64,000 nt of DNA from Nemopilema nomurai. Lineage: Eukaryota; Cnidaria; Scyphozoa; Rhizostomeae; Rhizostomatidae. Below are positions 23,214-35,400 of the stretch, piece after piece. The notes below the pieces were generated by a model, which was not told the origin of the DNA, searched no databases, and worked only from the letters and a program-made list of their open reading frames with translations. Position numbers and translations under genes: made by a program. Positions within the stretch are counted from its first letter, which is position 1, and each line of letters begins with the position of its first letter. The stretch spans positions 1,189,230-1,253,229 of the forward strand of contig ML133488.1 of NCBI GenBank assembly GCA_003864495.1, in the 5' to 3' direction.

Positions 23214-24600
23214 GTTTACTTCAACGCGAATTATTACATCACGCCAGTGGTCATCGAACAAACGAAACGGAGACACGTAAATAATGCTCCTCCACATCGA
23301 GCAACCACAACTTCTTGTGAGAGTCGCCAAATTGGTGGAAGATTGAAATGGAAAAAAAAATAAACTTAGTCCTAGATTAAGTGAAATTTGTGAACTGGAA
23401 CGAATGTGTGAGTTGGAAATGAATTTAAAAATTGGAAGGACTGAGAATTGAAGACAAACATTCTTTTCCTCCACAAGAACAATCTCAGATAAAAGGCAAG
23501 TCAAGGTCTGGTTTGGTCGAAACAAGTACGATTGTTTAAAACTGAAAAGCAAAATGTCTGAAGCTAGATCGAATATTGGAAGGCAAAGTATATATAAAAG
23601 GATAGGAAGAAGTGAAGGATGCGGGAAAGGAAGAAGAAGAAAAAGGAAAGGAGGGGAACAAAACTAAAAATAGAAAGAATGATCGAAGAAGAAAGGAAAG
23701 AGAAAAAAGCAAAAGAAATGAGGAAAAATAAGAAGAACGAAAGTATGTGAAAAATGAGGAGGTGGAAGTAGGTGAGGAAGACGAGATAGGCTAAAGAAAA
23801 GTACTGCTAACATACGAAGAAATGGCTAGGGAAGATGTTTTTGAAAGGTGTAAGAAGAAGAGAGAAAATTTGTTGGTGGAGCCTTTTCAAAGGGTGGATT
23901 CCTTTACCCCTAAAGAAGCAGTGGACAGTGATGGGCTGGTCCACGGGCTAGAAGGCCCTTCTGGAAAGCATGGAGATGTCCTTTTTATTAATTTGTCAAC
24001 ATATGCGCTAGTTTTTGGTAAACAGGTACACATGCTATATTGGTTAAGTGTCGACTGGTGATAATAAACTGATCACTTTACCAGATAGAAGAAGATGATA
24101 TGGGCGTGATAGATGGTAGAATTGTTGGAAAAAAAGCAACGTTGATAAAACGAAAGAAAATCACTTTGTAAGAAGCGAAGAAAAAGACGGAGTTCCTTGT
24201 TTCCTTCAGGAGCATTAGACAAACCCTCCATGTATAGGCAACCCAGGTAGAGTTAAAGTCCAGCAAACGTTATTGATATTACGCCCTAGTATTTAATTAA
24301 TCATAAATACTTGGCAGTTTTTGTCCAGTAAGTAATTCCTTGACGCAATGAGCCATTGAAGCAATTTTTGTCGGCACCTTCGCACTTCTTTTTGTTTATC
24401 ACGTGGTATTCAAGCTTCGCTGCGGTGGATTCTGTCTCCGTTTGAATTTTAGGCCCACAACTTTACTCCAGTTCTCCCATCTGACAAATCTCATCGTTAG
24501 CGATTGATGAATAAATGAATTAAGGCTGGATTTGACAAGGGATCGATTTATGTATGTGAGACAGAAAATGGAGAATGGATGTTTCAATTCGTGCCCGGAC
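23214..24600. promoter_or_regulatory. Bidirectional upstream region with long purine-rich tract
   Basis: This 1.4 kb separates the start codons of two divergent genes, HERPUD (minus) and CNEP1R1 (plus), so promoters for both must lie here or in unseen 5' UTR introns. Between about 23570 and 23800 the plus strand is strongly G/A rich (GGAAGAAG-type runs). The open frame at 23822-24061 has no recognisable similarity. Confidence 0.5.
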
Positions 24601-27072
24601 ATGCCGTCTCAGCAAGTTCAAGCAGAAGGTAATCTAATCAGCATTTCCTCAAGATTTGCCGGGCACAACTCTCATAAAGCACCGTGTGTAAAGCACTGGC
24701 TGATTTCTGCAGTTTTAAGAGCATCAATTTCATCTCTCTTTTGGTGTTTTTGGAATCGAAAAGAGTTTATTTAATTTGCCCTCTGTAAATATTGATATTC
24801 TTAATAACTAAAGATTTTATAAGAAATATTTTTGAAAATTTGTGCACAGCCGGCTAGCCATGCCTTCATTTCGGGAATTTCTCTTTCCATCAGTGGTATG
24901 GGGCACTTCAGTTCAAAAGACGAAAACATCTGACAGCATTATCCTGAAGACGTCCCTGTGCAAATTTATAATACATATTTTGAATATTAAGTTATTTTAA
25001 CAGTTTTTTAAGTTACTCTCACAGAATCAAGATGCCAGCACTTTCCCAAAATTTACTTATATAACTATTTACCTGCAGGGGACAATCCTCATCATCATAG
25101 AGTTGTAAATCTTAACATCATATTTTAAATTCACTCCTTTTCAGATCTTAAAGCTTTTGAGAGGAGAATTGTTGAGTATGTATCTTCATTAGGACCACAG
25201 GCAAACAGATGGAGAAGTATGAATTTTTTATATCAGTGTCATTACCCTTTTACCAGGGGATCAGTAAAAGCAACAAAAAATTGACACTGAACATTAAGGT
25301 CGCAATTTCAATCACTTGTGCTATTCAAACCATAGCTGGGGATAAACCTATTCAGAGCAGAGACACAGAAATTGTGTAGGGGACAGTTGATAATAAGGAA
25401 CTGAAAATTGTTTCACAAATTTATGATACAAGAATGCTTTCTATGACTCACAACAAAAGGTTCTCTGTCCAAATACTTTGAAAATAATTCAAATATACCA
25501 TGTATATATATATATTTAAAGCAATCTTCTGTACAGTGTAAGTTTAGAAAAGGGGGCACCACTGCTTATTGTGCAAACATGATGTGCAAAAATTGGTAGG
25601 TCAGACCTACCAAACATTAATACTTGTTGCAAAAACACCAAAAACCTGTACGAATATTGATAAATTACTATTGTTTTTATTAAAGTTGTCCAGAAGAACC
25701 TTTGTTCCTAACTTCAATGAAAGTATTAATCATCACCAACGTATTTGATTTGTGTTCATTCTGGGAAAATGCTCTGCAAATGCTTGTTTGCTTTAGTGAA
25801 GAAAGGGACATCAGATATTAAGGCATGTGTCTTAATCATTGCTAGTTTGTGCTGATGAATTTCTTATGATTTTTTTAATGTCCCTTAAATCAGATCATAT
25901 CCCTTAAAATATAATACCCCCTAAGATTTTAATATCTTTAGTAAATGATATATTCTTATTTTTTAGTTCTACTGGCACTTACATCTGTTTGTATTGCCAT
26001 TGGTAGTTTTGGCTGGGCAATGGATCAAAAAACAGTAAAGGTATCTTTTATCCTATTTTTCTAAATGGCTTTGTTAAGTTTATTCACAGTAATTTTGAGG
26101 TTTTTTTGATTCCATTCAAACCAACCCTTTGATTGATAATAATTCAGTAATTTATGTTGACAGGCAGCTGTTTACTTAAGTGCTAAACTAGCTCCAGATC
26201 TGCACTTGCCACATTCAACAAAATTTCTAATCAATTAACTCATGGATTCTCATTTTGGTTTTTTGCTGCTTTCATTCTCTACTGAATCCCTTTTCATTTT
26301 TCTTTTTTCTAGATTTCATTTTTGGAGTCATTGATGATACATAAATTTTTCACAATTAGTTGTATTTCACTTATAATTTTAATTGTTTTTGGGGCACATA
26401 AAAGAATACGAGCACCACAATTGTATCCTTTTCAGTATTAATGTTAGGTGATTGTGATAATGCAGATGGGGTGAAAGAGAGAGATGGCAGTTTGTCCTGT
26501 AAGTTTCAGTGTCTTTCTCTTTATCCTGCATTCTTCTTCAATAATGATTGCATTTTTTCCCTTTTCATTGCCAAACTAACTAACTACCCAAGGCGACAAC
26601 ATCAAAATGCAAATTAACTAATTAACAGATTAACATGGCATTCACATGCAATTCAATTTCAATTGTCCCCACAATAGTCAGAGAGACAGTTCAGAAGCAA
26701 TTTCTTTATTGCCACAGTGTTCAACAGCAACGTTAGCAATCAATCACTACCAAATTTCATCATCCAATGCAATATTCACCAATTTGCAACATTTTAGAGA
26801 AATTTTTGGCAAGTACATGCTGCCTTCAAGTTAAAATGATTCTATTTAAGCTATGTATTTCAATGCCTTTGCTTTTCTTTAACAATATTCAGGATTCTGA
26901 CTAGAGTGCAGCTTATACTACAAGACTTCAATATGTCTTGTGATGAGGTATAGCACAATTTTTTTCTGTAGAATGGAATATCTGATGTTATCATGACTGT
27001 CCAAATTTTTATCAGGAAATGAGCTCAAATCCCCTCACAGCCAAAGAAGCAACAAGGTTGTCAAGTTTCTAA
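24601..27072 (+). CDS. CNEP1R1: CTD nuclear envelope phosphatase 1 regulatory subunit 1
   Basis: Six plus-strand exons: 24601-24628, 25145-25216, 25967-26040, 26313-26422, 26893-26947 and 27016-27072, predicted 131 aa (human 125). The protein begins MPSQQVQAEDLKAFERRI, like human MNSLEQAEDLKAFERRL. Two membrane spans follow: ILLALTSVCIAIGSFGWAM in exon 3 and FFTISCISLIILIVFG in exon 4. Then come HKRIRAPQ and QDFNMSCDE. The protein (TMEM188, yeast Spo7) stabilises the phosphatase CTDNEP1 at the ER/nuclear envelope; together they dephosphorylate lipin and control phosphatidate use. The last exon (after CDE) is chosen by phase and a short frame to TAA; its sequence does not resemble the human tail, so the C-terminus is less sure. 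The short 28-nt first coding exon rests on the AED junction. Confidence 0.92.
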
Positions 27073-29293
27073 ATTCTAGAACCACTTACGTGTTATGAGT
27101 GACAAGAAAGGTTTTTGACCTGCAACTTAAACACAACTTAGGCTCAATTATTTTGAAATGTCACAATTAGCTAAAACTTGTAGCTATTGGTTACTTCCCC
27201 GAGAGAAGACAGATTCATAAGAAGTTGACTTTCACTTTACCAAGATCCGTTTCATTAAAAACGCTCATTTACACATCCCCAATATTCGGATTAGCAAACT
27301 GATATGCTATTTCATTGATGGTAGACCTTGACAGAAGATATGCTTTTTGTATCTAGTCCTTTAGGCTGTAACCAAGCAATCCCATAGACACTGGCTGAAA
27401 GCTACAAACTTTTACTAATTGCGTATTAATGACCAATTTTTCTTGCTTCATGCAATGAACAGAACCTTCGTTCTTGAGTTTGGTTAGTATTAATTGGTAT
27501 ATCTTTTACACCAAATGAATTGAAATTTCGTTGAGGCAAGCAAGCTCCTCCCAGTTAATCCTTATACATACACTTTCTTAGTTTGAAAATGTAAACTTTA
27601 GTCTAAAAAAAGATCAAATACTCGTTTCTTTTAACAGCTGATAGCAAGAAACGTTTCCGTTCTGTACACATCAAATATCAGTGTATTTTCAATAAAGAGC
27701 CGTTGATCAGGAAAGGGTGATTGGTCATTTCTAGACCTTATCAAATCACCTTGTTATTTCATTAACATCGAAGGAGGAAAGGGGCAGGAGTCTCTATTTG
27801 TGTCACAGGCTAAAAGTCTTGGTACTCTACCCCCAAAAAGTTTGTCTTTTCAAAGAAAACCTTACCGCTCATAATTCGATGTAGAGGCTGTTTTTTTCCA
27901 TCCCGATGATATATCTTTGTAAATGTGATGTGTATATCCTATTAGATATCATTTGACTAATGCGTTGGGTACTTTTCAGCGTGGTCGATTAATTTTGAAG
28001 AAGACACAAGGAAAGTAATCGTGCGGACAATGTACGTGCAACTTGCATTCTTGATTACAGCAGATTTAACCGTGCAGGACGCCTTTCTGGACAGAATAAG
28101 CGGTCGAAAAATGCCTCAAAGAGCTGTTGCATTATCTATGCATGGGTTTGGGGCCTACTTTATTCGCCCTGATATGTAATCAGTGAATTATGATTAGCCA
28201 TAATGCAAGTTGTTATTGGTTACCAGCCTCAGATCTATTCTCTCTGCAGCTCCGCGTCTAGTTCGAAAAACGTTTAACTTTGCTAAAAGCCCCTTTTCAC
28301 TGCAGAGATTGGCCTTGTGGAATTTTCTTTATTTTGAAGTTAATTTCAGTCAATGAGTTCTTTTCCGTTTTCTCTGTTACTATGTCTCTTGTTATTCCCA
28401 AAATAATGTTGGTGTTTTGAAACGAATGCTCAGTAATATGTTAGACCTATGCCTTTAAAAAATCAATTATCAACATTATATTTAATCAATTATCAACTTT
28501 TATACCTGAGTTTTGGAAAAGGCCGTTGATTTGAAGATGTAAAAGAATGAAAATGCTCCTCCCACCAAGTCACCAAGACCCGCTCTAATAGTACAACGAT
28601 TGTAAGGGGTATTTCAAGACCTGACAGATGACTTTCATAATATAATCTATACGAAGTATAATCTTTTTCAAGTTCACTGAAGTAGCACCCCAGTCTTACT
28701 CTTTCTTAGATGTTATATCTCTAGTGTATACAACACAGAGTTCTCGAAGCATTCTGCAAAACGTATATTCTTATAGACACTATGAGAGCCTTTTTCTTTT
28801 ATATTTACTCAAGACGCCCACAAATAGAACCAAATGGCTATCATTATTGCAAGAAAACGTCCTCTACTTGTAAGAAGGCTTCCTAATTAAACCATTTCAT
28901 AATAACCTGAGCAAAGTGCCCGCTTGATGTCACGTGTGTATTAACGCGGGTATTAACGCGGGTATGTCACATGTCGATTAGTGCGGGTATGGTGTCGGTT
29001 GTTAAACTCGTCTGAAATGTTATAGTTGACTATTATTGTGACCTGAAAGTTATACGAACAAAGAAGCAATAGACGAAGTGTTTATTTTCTGATTCTGTTT
29101 GAGAAAGATTTTGCGCTAGCTGTCGTGCATTGTGTGATTTAGTCAAGCATAAGTTGAAGTTCCATTGACGAATTGAAAAGATCAAGAATAATATTGAAAT
29201 GATAAATTATGAAATAAATTAACTACACTTTATGCACAGGGCAAAGGAGCAATTGCTAGATTGGGGGAAAATGAAAATAATGATGTATGTAGG
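27073..29293. other. Intergenic downstream of CNEP1R1
   Basis: Includes a possible poly(A) signal AATAAA at 27691-27696 for CNEP1R1. A GCGGGTATTAAC-type direct duplication lies near 28946-28966. No coding sequence recognised. Confidence 0.45.
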
Positions 29294-29450
29294 TTGGCCT
29301 CTAGTGCTGGCTTGAAAGCACGACCTGATAGCTCAGTTGGTAGAGCACTTGGCGTACAGAGTCAGGGGTCGTGAGTTCGAGTCTCGCTCTAGTCGGTTAT
29401 TCTTCCGCACTCTCTATGATTCTTCGTAAGAAATCCTGTTGCCTATGACC
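29294..29450 (+). mobile_element. tRNA-derived SINE, copy 1
   Basis: A tRNA-like head carries an RNA polymerase III A box (TAGCTCAGTTGG, 29329-29340) and B box (GAGTTCGAGTCTC, 29373-29385). The same sequence, with homologous flanks on both sides of the tRNA part (GTGCTGGCTTGAAAGC before; TCTATGATTCTTCGTAAG and CCTGTTGCCTATG after), recurs inverted at 46995-47153. Shared flanks beyond the tRNA show this is a dispersed repeat and not a tRNA gene. No poly(A) or obvious target duplication seen. Confidence 0.8.
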
Positions 29451-32400
29451 TTGAAATCGTAAATATAGAACAGAAACAATAGAAATAAATCTCAATGTAT
29501 AAGCACTTGATTTTGTTCTAGCAGTCAACAGGGCTTGCTATCTGGCATCCCATATCTATCTGGATTCTGGTCATTTAATTTTCCACGCCTTAAGAATTTT
29601 TGACTAGCTTTCTGATCTTAAGAGCCAATAAAACGCACTTAATCTGCCACCATTAGTCCAAGCAGCTGCTCTTACGCCAGCGTATCTAAAAAAAGAATAT
29701 TTCAGGAAATCCAAAATTGCCACCTTCAAGCAAATAGAATCCTGATAGTGAGTGTGCCTACAGTTTCACAACCCACGCTGAAATGCCTTTGTTTGGAAAG
29801 GCGCTGCTCAATTTTTATCCGAAATAATCAAGGCTGTGTCTCTAATTAAGGAAATCGTAGCACCGAAATCTGGAAATTTCGAACCGTGCTAACAGATGGA
29901 AAATTGATTGATCGCCTTGCATTTCATATGCAAATAGAAATAGGCTCAATCTGTAAAAATTCGATAATCTCTCTCTTGGGCATGCACAGTGATTAAAGTT
30001 AGTCAGTCACTTTGACGAAATGCCTTGTGAATGAATGAACCAGAAGACAGAAAGGCTTGCCGAGCGTGGGGAGTGTACAAGCATATATACGATTTTGCAT
30101 AGAAAATCATTTGATTGCAGTTATCTACTGACGCATTAAAGGTGCAGTTAGAGTGTGAAACCTCTTCGTTTGAAGTCAAACTAAAAATGGCTGTCAAACT
30201 GGAAAGCATTTCCGGGCACGCTGCGCATTTGTCGCAATGCCGATCTTTGCTGCAAAATAGCAACACAGTTTCATGTTGAGAAGCTTCTTATTGGTAATAA
30301 AGCATATTCATCATTTTGAATATCCTACAGTGATTCAGCTGACTAGGGGTGAATTCTTGGACATGGCCTCTTTACTTTCAAGGAACGAAAACAACATTGG
30401 TATAGGTTTTACTTGGAAATTTCCTTTATGCCACCCTCTGCAGCTTAAAACACCATCTGAGCTTCTATCCACGGTTACCAAATGCTTCTTATCCAACAGG
30501 GCTCAAGCGCTGGTTAATGCTTCAATATTTCTCAACCTCTTAAAGCAAGTGATTCCATTAACCCGCTACTTATCACAATATTGAAGGTAATTCACATATT
30601 AGCAAGTTCAACAACGCGACACTACAGCCACTAATCTCAAGCAGAAGGCCTTTGCTCAAAATAGTTTTCTTCATTTTTCCCACAGAAAGTTGACACTCAA
30701 CAGACTCCTCAGAAAGTTTTCGTGATTAATCCAGATTCTGTAAAAGGTTTTTGGCCACGACAGTACTTGCCTAGTGCTAAGTAGATGCCACGCTTCCAAA
30801 TCTGCTAAAGACCATTGTGATAAATCGTTATTGCCTTGAGATCTCCAACGTGCCTTCTAACAAGTGCTTTGAAGGAGTAAAAGCAATGTTAAACGTTTGA
30901 AAGGCAGAAACTTTCCACTGAGTTATAGTCCCAAAACCTTTAAGGAGCAAGAAGAAAAGCAACCCCTTATTGAGTGTTTGACTTTTTCAAAATCTGGCAA
31001 AAAAATTCTTATGCAATAAAGGCAATAAAAACTAAGCAGAGATACACTTTGTTTTTAACCTCTCCCCTAGCACCCCTACGTTTTAATGCCTTGCTCTAAA
31101 CATTTTTTTGTGGTTCCCTTCAGGCTGAAAGTAATCATGTTAGAAATGAACAGTCGTCCGAAGGAGTCTCCTAAGTTGAGCTCATAGTTGGATATTACTC
31201 CAAAAACTTTCATGCAAAACTGTTATTGAAGTTGTGTGCTATATCTGGGAATCCCTGCTATTTTTACAAAAGATAGGTTGTTTTAAGTCATCGTACATGC
31301 TCAAAGTAGAGATTCTTGAATTCCGCCTTCTTGTCTTAACAAGCTCGATGATAGACTAATTTTCACTTTAAGGACATCTGCAGCATTGTTTATGAGTCCA
31401 ACTTTGAAGTGACCAAATGCTTTCATCTTGAGAGCGACCTCTGAAGGACAGCAAAGACGAAGGACAAAGTGGCAGATGCTGACAAGCATTTTTGTATTCT
31501 AATCAAAGGCCCTACCCTTTGTAGTCCTTTTATCCCTACCGAGATAAAAAGCACCCCTCATCATGACTTCCTAAAAGCAGAGGCGAGGATGGAATCTTCG
31601 CGTATTTTATGCACATTTGTAATTCTGCAATTCCAATTTAGAGATAATATAATGAAATAGTTCGAAGTTTAAGAGAGCAGGAAGTTTTGAAGAACGAGTA
31701 AATACCTAAAGGAAAGCAAATACCTAAGTTGACATTGAATGGAGGATCTTTGCTGGTTAACTTTTTCAATTACTTTGCAGGTTAGCCATTAAGTTTCTTG
31801 AGAAAATACATGTGTATGATCATCAGGGTGACTTTTGATGGACGCAAATGTTTGTACTGCCACGTGCCCATGAATGTATTGCAGGGCCGAATTTCTCAGT
31901 TATTTCGAAGAGGGAAAAAACAGGTTTACACAGCTTAGCTAATTAGCTCTATGAAGAGAATTTGCTTTGCCCGAAAACCATAGCTTTGTTGCCTTTGCAC
32001 TGTCAATATGCTACAAAATCTTATGACTTGTCATCATCATACGATGAAGGTAAATTTCCTGTTAACATAATGCACTGTGAAAGGCGTAGCCCAGCACTAG
32101 CTCTTTATGTATCGAAGCCTGGTAAATCACAGGCCCTGCCTCTAGCCCCGAAAGTACAGTTGTCTGAAAGAAGAGGCACGGGAGTGTGTTGGGATCAAGG
32201 GAATGGCGGAATGATTTACAAGCAACTGTAAACATCACTGTGTGCATAAGACCATTTTGAAGCACACCCTTTCTCAGGACAGTCCAATGATACAGACATA
32301 CGAAGCCTAATGATCTCTGGCAGTCCATATACCTTCAGCAATATCAACAGTTCGGTGCTATTCGTGCCCATGCCCATTATCCCCGTCCAGCCTGGATCAC

Positions 32401-35400
32401 ACCAAACAAATCGCGAGGGCATGTAGCTACATGGACGATGATGATCAGGATTTGAAGCACTGGAAACTAGTTTTCGTTCTCCGGCAGTCTGGCAACTCAC
32501 TGTCATACTTCTCCTTTGGTCATACAGAGTTTTTGATGAAATTCAACACCATCGAAAGTCGACTGTTGACTGCTTCAACCGCAACTTTAATGACAGGTTG
32601 GTGGCTATTTCGTTAAAAGTTCTGACAAGCAATGCTTATTGTTTTCATAGCTTTTCACAGACAACAAGGTCCATCAATGTATCACAGTTTTTAGATTCTA
32701 CTTTCCTATAGCAACGGGCATACTTCAAAGGGTAACGATGCTAATGAAATGCATCTGATGCTCTACGTAAAGAAAGCATAACTGAAGCACTGATCGTGAC
32801 GTCATCGGCTCAGTTACTCCATCCTTTTACTGTCCCTTTCCACACAAAAGGGCTTTGGAGATGTCCTTATGCCAATGAGCCAAAACGGCAGGAGAGACAC
32901 GGAAAGTGTTTACCAGTGGTCCCTTGCCCTGACAGGCTTACGTCATGCCGTTGTTTACCAAATTATTTCGCTATCAAAGTTAATTTTGGTCCTCCGGTCA
33001 ATAGTTGCTTCCTCTTCGCTAGGTACAACCGCAGTGTTTGCCGAAAAGAGACATGGGTCAACAGATCACTGCAAATGCAACAGAAAGCAAGTGCCACCCC
33101 ATTCAGCAAATCAGTGCTAGCGCTAATGAAATACGAATACAGATCCAATGTTTTGAGTTGTATCAGGAATTCTTTTTGTAAGTGTCCTGCCGAACGCTTC
33201 GTCCATTGTTGTTTGGTCGGCGAATTGTCCTCTCCTCGCTTCATCTAGATCACGCCGCAAACACGATAAGCTAGAAGGATTTTAGTTTAAAGCTATTGGT
33301 AATTAAGAAATGGTCCCAGAGTCAAAGGCTGGAATCGGGAAGCGACACCGTGATCTATTGTTTGGATTTTCCTTTCGATAAGGAATGCTTTGCTTTTGAC
33401 AAGCTGGAAATATGAGATCGCGCGCATAGTAGTTCATTGATAAACTTGGTGGCTCCTTCGGAATCTAATGCACTTTCTCTTAAAGTTCTTTTCGTTCGAA
33501 CACTCCTTTTCGTGTAAAGGAACGTGGCCCTCCTGATTGAGCGTTATAGCAGAAGTTAGAGCAGAAGTCCCTGAGCACGATGACATTTGTAAAGCACCCG
33601 GTGACTCTCAATCGTTGATCATCCGAAATTGGTGAGTGTTTTTCTCTCGGTCATCTAGACTTCAAAACATCGTTCTTCTTCTTAATGTTCAAATTTGAAC
33701 GACGATTGATGAAGGAAGAAGAATTGAGAAATTCAACTGATTAGCTCTTGGTACAGAATTAACACACAGGCATTATTGCATAACATCCGATGCAGGTATA
33801 AACTGTAAACAAATCAAAGCATTAACAAATCAAGGCATTAGTAGGAGAACAAGTTATATTTTCAGTGGTTCCAGAAAACAGCCATATGTTATTATTGCGT
33901 TCAAGGCATCAAGTTAAAATAAATGCATCTCTATAGCCGTTGCATCAAAACAAAGCCGTCTAGTTAGCATTTCGACTCTGCGGTTTTAAAATGGGCTTTC
34001 AGTTCTTGAAGAGGCAGAATTGCTTACTGTATGCAACGCTTTGAAGTCAAGTTTCATGTGCCAAGAGTTGCTTTGTTATGAAATTTTAATGATCAAACAA
34101 GATAACTTCATTTCAAAATGGCAAGGTCCCTTCTAAACTGTTAATTGTAACTGTTAATGTATCTATCAGTAACTCCTTATTAGAATTTTTGTTACTTTGC
34201 ACTTGTAAAATGCGATAACTTAGATGTCTACCATGAACCGTTTTTGAGGGCATTTGAAGTAAACGGAACTAGAAACTACAACCGGGTTTGCTCAAAATGG
34301 CAGCTGTTTACTGGCCGATGATTCTTAATTTCTCCATTGACCTTCGACCGAAGCAGGCAGTATTTCTCTGCATGAAGCGAACAATGCATTGGTTGGGAAT
34401 CGAACCCAGATCGTCCCTAACTGAAGCCGAGACTGCCAAGGGAATTTTTATAACTGCAAGAAATGTTTACTGGCACTGCAGCGTAGGCAGGCTGCGGCAG
34501 ACTAGAAAAGCATTGTTTACAACCGCGGACTAAAAAGCCCAGTTTGGATAACATTTGAGATGGGCAGGGACAAACAGTCAGTGTTTCGATATGCCCCTCT
34601 GATGTGTTTTCTCAGGAGAGCACTCAGTCATCTGCCTTTCTTCTCAGCATTGCAGTGAAAAGTAGCGTCGGCAAGGATTTATGTGCTTAAGTGGGATCTA
34701 CATCATCAACATACTCAAATTTGTGGTCTCCTCCATTGCCTTTGCTAAAAATCCATTTTGCATCTCTAAGTAGCTGTAAGATATCTAAACAAGTATTCAA
34801 TATCGCAAATAATTTAGCTTCGTGCACCATCTCAAAGCTATAACGAGCTGTAGTTGCCTTCCGATGCCTTAATCATTCGGCGTTATTCAGAAAATTATCA
34901 GATATGACGTTGATTTCTGGTAGGAAAATGTAACAACACGACATCATTACGGCCATAGCTTAACCTAGAATCTCGCAGGGATGAGTTCTACTTAGTAGTC
35001 TAGCACGCTGGCTAAAGTCTGACGTCATCAGTGTTTCGAAATCACTTCTGCACGAATCTGATACATTGCTGCTTCGATGTTGATAAAACTGTTGGATTTA
35101 TATGTAGGGACAGACCAAGGTGTTGTAGAAATGGGTCCTCGGTTTGACACGCAGCATACACGTGACTAGAGCTGTTCGTTTGAAACAATAGTGCCAACCT
35201 GAGTCATTAGCATAAATCAACGCTACCAGGCCTCTTTTGTATGCAGAACAGGAGTTTGTCAAGGACAGTTCAACAACGAAGCGCGTCTTGCAATCTTCTA
35301 TGCTCTTGTAACATTCCATCTGCACTGAGTGGATGTGGCTCCACCGGTTAGAAATGCACACTCAAAGCTAGGACCAGGGAATTTCTTCTTTATCAGTGCA

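Noticed and set aside
23822..24061. 79-codon frame between HERPUD and CNEP1R1
   Set aside because: No family resemblance and low-complexity surroundings; CNEP1R1 exon 1 lies elsewhere.
29316..29395. A functional tRNA gene
   Set aside because: The flanks are shared with a second copy at 47 kb and the acceptor stem pairs poorly; it is a SINE head.
32796..33248. 150-codon plus-strand frame and its minus-strand counterpart
   Set aside because: No recognisable domain or splice support.
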